Shown: positions 5,320-6,661 of the stretch, one piece after another
How positions within the stretch are numbered: the first letter of the stretch is position 1
How the letters are laid out: each line of letters starts with the position of its first letter
NCBI GenBank assembly: GCA_031277045.1
Contig: JAISLX010000105.1
Span: forward strand, 1 to 6,661
DNA from: Treponema sp.
GTDB taxonomy: Bacteria; Spirochaetota; Spirochaetia; Treponematales; Breznakiellaceae
Direction of reading: 5' to 3'
Length of the DNA stretch: 6,661 nucleotides
Notes under the pieces: generated by a model
What the model was told of the DNA's origin: nothing
Seen by the model: only the letters and a program-made list of their open reading frames with translations
Database searches by the model: none
Program-made: the position numbers and the translations under genes

Positions 5320-6393
5320 CTATTCCGTAGCCAGTTTTCCCTGTGAATATACTGAAAACAAGTTAAAAAGTAAAGCGATGCCCTCTTCGTCCAGGGGGGG
5401 GCTGCGCAGCGTAAGGAAAGCCCCTTCCTGTTCCAAAGGCCGGGTAAAAAGCAGACTGAGAAGTTCAAACATCTCCTGGTCCGTGCCCCCCTGGTTCCCG
5501 GCCCGGGAGATAAAAATTCGGGCGGTGGAAAACAGGGTCATAAGGGTGCGGGCGTTGGTTTCCGATGGAACTTTGATACGCAGTTTAATCTCGTACAAGG
5601 TTCCGGCGGGGTCCGGGGCCGCCGCGCCAAATACAGCGCCGGGGGCCTGGATATCCGGGGGTAGTTCCAAAAAACCGGCCATAAGCTGTTCCGCGGGAAT
5701 CCTGAGGGGTATCCGCAGGGCGCTTAAAAACCGGTCCAGGGGTCCGGCAGGGTTTTCCATCCACAAGGCCAGGCAGGATCCCGCGCGGAACGTGTTAAAG
5801 CCTTCGGGAATTTCGATCCCCGGCCCCTGGACGAAGGGGCCGGCCGCTAGTTCGACCGCTTCCCATGCATCTTGTGCCGCCGCTTCCGCCGTTCCCGGGA
5901 CCGCCCCCCGCGCCGCAGCCGGGGCCACGGCGGCAAAAGCCTGATCCGAACCAAGGGCCAGGGAAAGGCGGTGAGCGGAGGAATACCAGTAGAATTTCCC
6001 GGCGGCGGACCGCCGCCGTTTCCACTCCTTGCTCATGCTAAAGGCCATGCCGGCCCTTGTTTTGGGGTAGTCTCCCCAGGCTACGGCCCGGATACCCCGG
6101 CCGCTTTCCGGGGAGTACAGGGCCGCCACGGCGAAAGAGGTCTTGTCCAGAATTTCCCCTATTTGGGCGGAACTGTACCCGCCGATATTAACATGGTCCA
6201 GAATGGGCCGGGCTTCCGGCACGTCGATAAAAACGTAGGTCATGGCGCCCGGATCCAGGGGGATCCTCGGTTCCAGCAGGGGATCCGCCGGCCTGCCGGG
6301 AGCGCTGGCGCAGGAGGCCAGCGCAAGAGCGAAAAAAACCGTGGCCGCGCAAAAAGCGCCCGGCGCCGGCCCGGCGCTACGAGAGTTTTTCAA
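5320..6393 (-). CDS. Predicted lipoprotein encoded directly behind ileS
   Basis: A 357-residue protein that I do not recognise by sequence. The N-terminus is a lipoprotein signal peptide: basic residues Lys2 and Arg5, a hydrophobic stretch at about 13-27, and lipobox Leu-Ala-Ser-Cys with the lipidated Cys28. Mature protein would be anchored to the inner or outer membrane. The mature part has no Cys, no further membrane segment and mixed alpha/beta character; an Ala/Pro-rich segment (about 150-175) may link two halves. The start must be TTG at 6393: a stop codon lies two codons upstream and no ATG or GTG occurs before the lipobox. It overlaps the ileS end by 17 bases and lacks a good SD, so translation is probably coupled to ileS. 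In T. pallidum the outer-membrane lipoprotein TP0453 is, from memory, also next to ileS; homology is untested. Confidence 0.85.
   Translation of the reverse strand: MKNSRSAGPAPGAFCAATVFFALALASCASAPGRPADPLLEPRIPLDPGAMTYVFIDVPEARPILDHVNIGGYSSAQIGEILDKTSFAVAALYSPESGRGIRAVAWGDYPKTRAGMAFSMSKEWKRRRSAAGKFYWYSSAHRLSLALGSDQAFAAVAPAAARGAVPGTAEAAAQDAWEAVELAAGPFVQGPGIEIPEGFNTFRAGSCLALWMENPAGPLDRFLSALRIPLRIPAEQLMAGFLELPPDIQAPGAVFGAAAPDPAGTLYEIKLRIKVPSETNARTLMTLFSTARIFISRAGNQGGTDQEMFELLSLLFTRPLEQEGAFLTLRSPPLDEEGIALLFNLFSVYSQGKLATE
5394..5401 (-). repeat. 8-base homopolymer (G8 on +, C8 in the mRNA)
   Basis: Eight identical bases cover codons 331-334 of the lipoprotein gene (Ser-Pro-Pro-Leu). It is the longest G/C run in the window; other runs reach six. 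A one-base slip would change or remove the last 24 or so residues. Confidence 0.7.
6302..6324 (-). repeat. Perfect 8-bp hairpin over the lipobox codons
   Basis: GCGCTGGC (6302-6309) and GCCAGCGC (6317-6324) pair around a 7-base loop. On the mRNA the loop reads CUCCUGC, which includes the anti-SD-like CUCCU. The structure spans the codons for Ala-Leu-Ala-Ser-Cys-Ala-Ser-Ala, the signal-peptidase II site. Confidence 0.5.
6351..6378 (-). terminator. Terminator-like hairpin at the ileS stop, inside the lipoprotein gene
   Basis: On the - strand a GC-rich stem, AGCGCC (6378-6373) with GGCGCT (6360-6355), starts within the ileS stop codon; two more G-C pairs are possible with one bulged G. A run of five T (6355-6351) follows. 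A second T7 run lies at 6338-6332 after another imperfect hairpin that shares the GGGCGC arm. It could be a partial terminator or attenuator between ileS and the lipoprotein gene, but the bases also code for signal-peptide residues 5-14, and the T-run is short. Confidence 0.35.
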
Positions 6394-6661
6394 TTTTTAC
6401 CAGCCATTGGTCATCCCCGGCTTCCAGGGCTTTCTGGCCTTCCGCCGGGCCCCAGGAGACTTCCCGGGCCAGGGTTTCCCCTGTCGCCAGGGGGGCAAAA
6501 TTATCCCAGGCTGTTTTAAGTTTGGCGGAACCATGCAGAAGGAGGCGGATCCGGTCCGTAACTTCCAGGCCCATTTCTTTGCGGAGATTCTGGATTCCCC
6601 GCACCAGGTCCCGGACATCGCCTTCCTGAGAAAGCTCCTCGGTGATCTCCGTGTCCAGGCC
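6377..6661 (-). CDS. ileS: Isoleucyl-tRNA synthetase, C-terminal 94 residues (partial)
   Basis: Only the 3' end of the gene is in the window; it continues past position 6661. The visible part begins GLDTEITEELSQEG and contains the pattern VRGIQNLRKEMGLEVTDRI, characteristic of the C-terminal domain of type 2 IleRS (the eukaryote/archaeal-like form found in some bacteria, including spirochaetes). It lacks the C-terminal Cys-rich zinc motif of type 1 enzymes such as that of E. coli. The full enzyme attaches isoleucine to tRNA(Ile) in the cytoplasm. The gene ends in TAG at 6379-6377 and overlaps the start of the lipoprotein gene by 17 bases, so it is the upstream part of a four-gene operon on this strand; its promoter lies outside the window. 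Type 2 enzymes are known to be less sensitive to mupirocin. Confidence 0.9.
   Translation of the reverse strand, partial: GLDTEITEELSQEGDVRDLVRGIQNLRKEMGLEVTDRIRLLLHGSAKLKTAWDNFAPLATGETLAREVSWGPAEGQKALEAGDDQWLVKIEKLS

Noticed and set aside
4708..5346. 212-codon open frame on the + strand opposite the zinc-ribbon genes
   Set aside because: The - strand frames show clear CxxC motifs and family patterns. The + frame is low-complexity Gly/Arg/Ala sequence typical of a shadow.
6250..6295. Three GGATCC sites within about 45 bases
   Set aside because: They reflect repeated Asp-Pro and Arg-Ile-Pro codons just after the lipobox. The spacing is irregular and no direct repeat unit is seen.
5291..6519. 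Two + strand open frames of 215-217 codons opposite the lipoprotein and ileS genes
   Set aside because: Their Arg/Pro/Gly/Ser-rich translations have no domain. The - strand holds a lipoprotein signal and the IleRS C-terminus.
1..6661. CRISPR array, tRNA, rRNA, insertion sequence or phage remnant
   Set aside because: No regularly spaced repeats, cloverleaf sequence, transposase motifs or terminal inverted repeats were seen by eye on either strand.

Overview
The window looks like chromosomal DNA from a GC-rich spirochaete of the Treponema type (termite-gut treponemes come to mind). The grounds are the protein styles: an eukaryote/archaeal-like (type 2) isoleucyl-tRNA synthetase C-terminus, a lipoprotein directly behind it, an XRE-cupin regulator paired with an acyl-CoA ligase, and a stand-alone sugar-transport ATPase. 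The genus is an inference from memory of these families; no database search was run.

Layout, left to right. (1) Positions 1-1293 form a self-contained unit on the + strand: a good sigma-70-type promoter, a strong ribosome-binding site, a 375-residue MalK/MsmK/UgpC-type ABC ATPase, and a textbook intrinsic terminator. No permease or binding protein lies beside it. (2) Positions 1345-4509 are a compact + strand cluster: a PHP-domain metal-dependent hydrolase, an XRE-family helix-turn-helix protein with a C-terminal cupin, and an AMP-forming acyl-CoA synthetase. The last two are 6 bases apart and probably act as a regulator-enzyme pair. The first two genes have weak or no Shine-Dalgarno sequences but have -10-like boxes exactly 7 bases before their ATGs, which suggests leaderless or very short-leader mRNAs. 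(3) A 51-base convergent gap (4510-4560) holds no clear terminator. (4) Positions 6661 down to 4561 are a tightly packed - strand operon: the 3' end of ileS, a lipoprotein whose TTG start overlaps the ileS end, an FmdB-type zinc-ribbon protein, and a double zinc-ribbon protein with a C-terminal membrane segment.

I see no mobile element, CRISPR array, tRNA/rRNA gene or phage gene. The points most worth a second look are the lipoprotein gene (hairpins with T-runs inside its signal-peptide codons, an 8-base homopolymer near its 3' end, and a position next to ileS that recalls the T. pallidum lipoprotein TP0453), the leaderless-type starts, and the regulator/acyl-CoA ligase pair. None amounts to a clearly new system.
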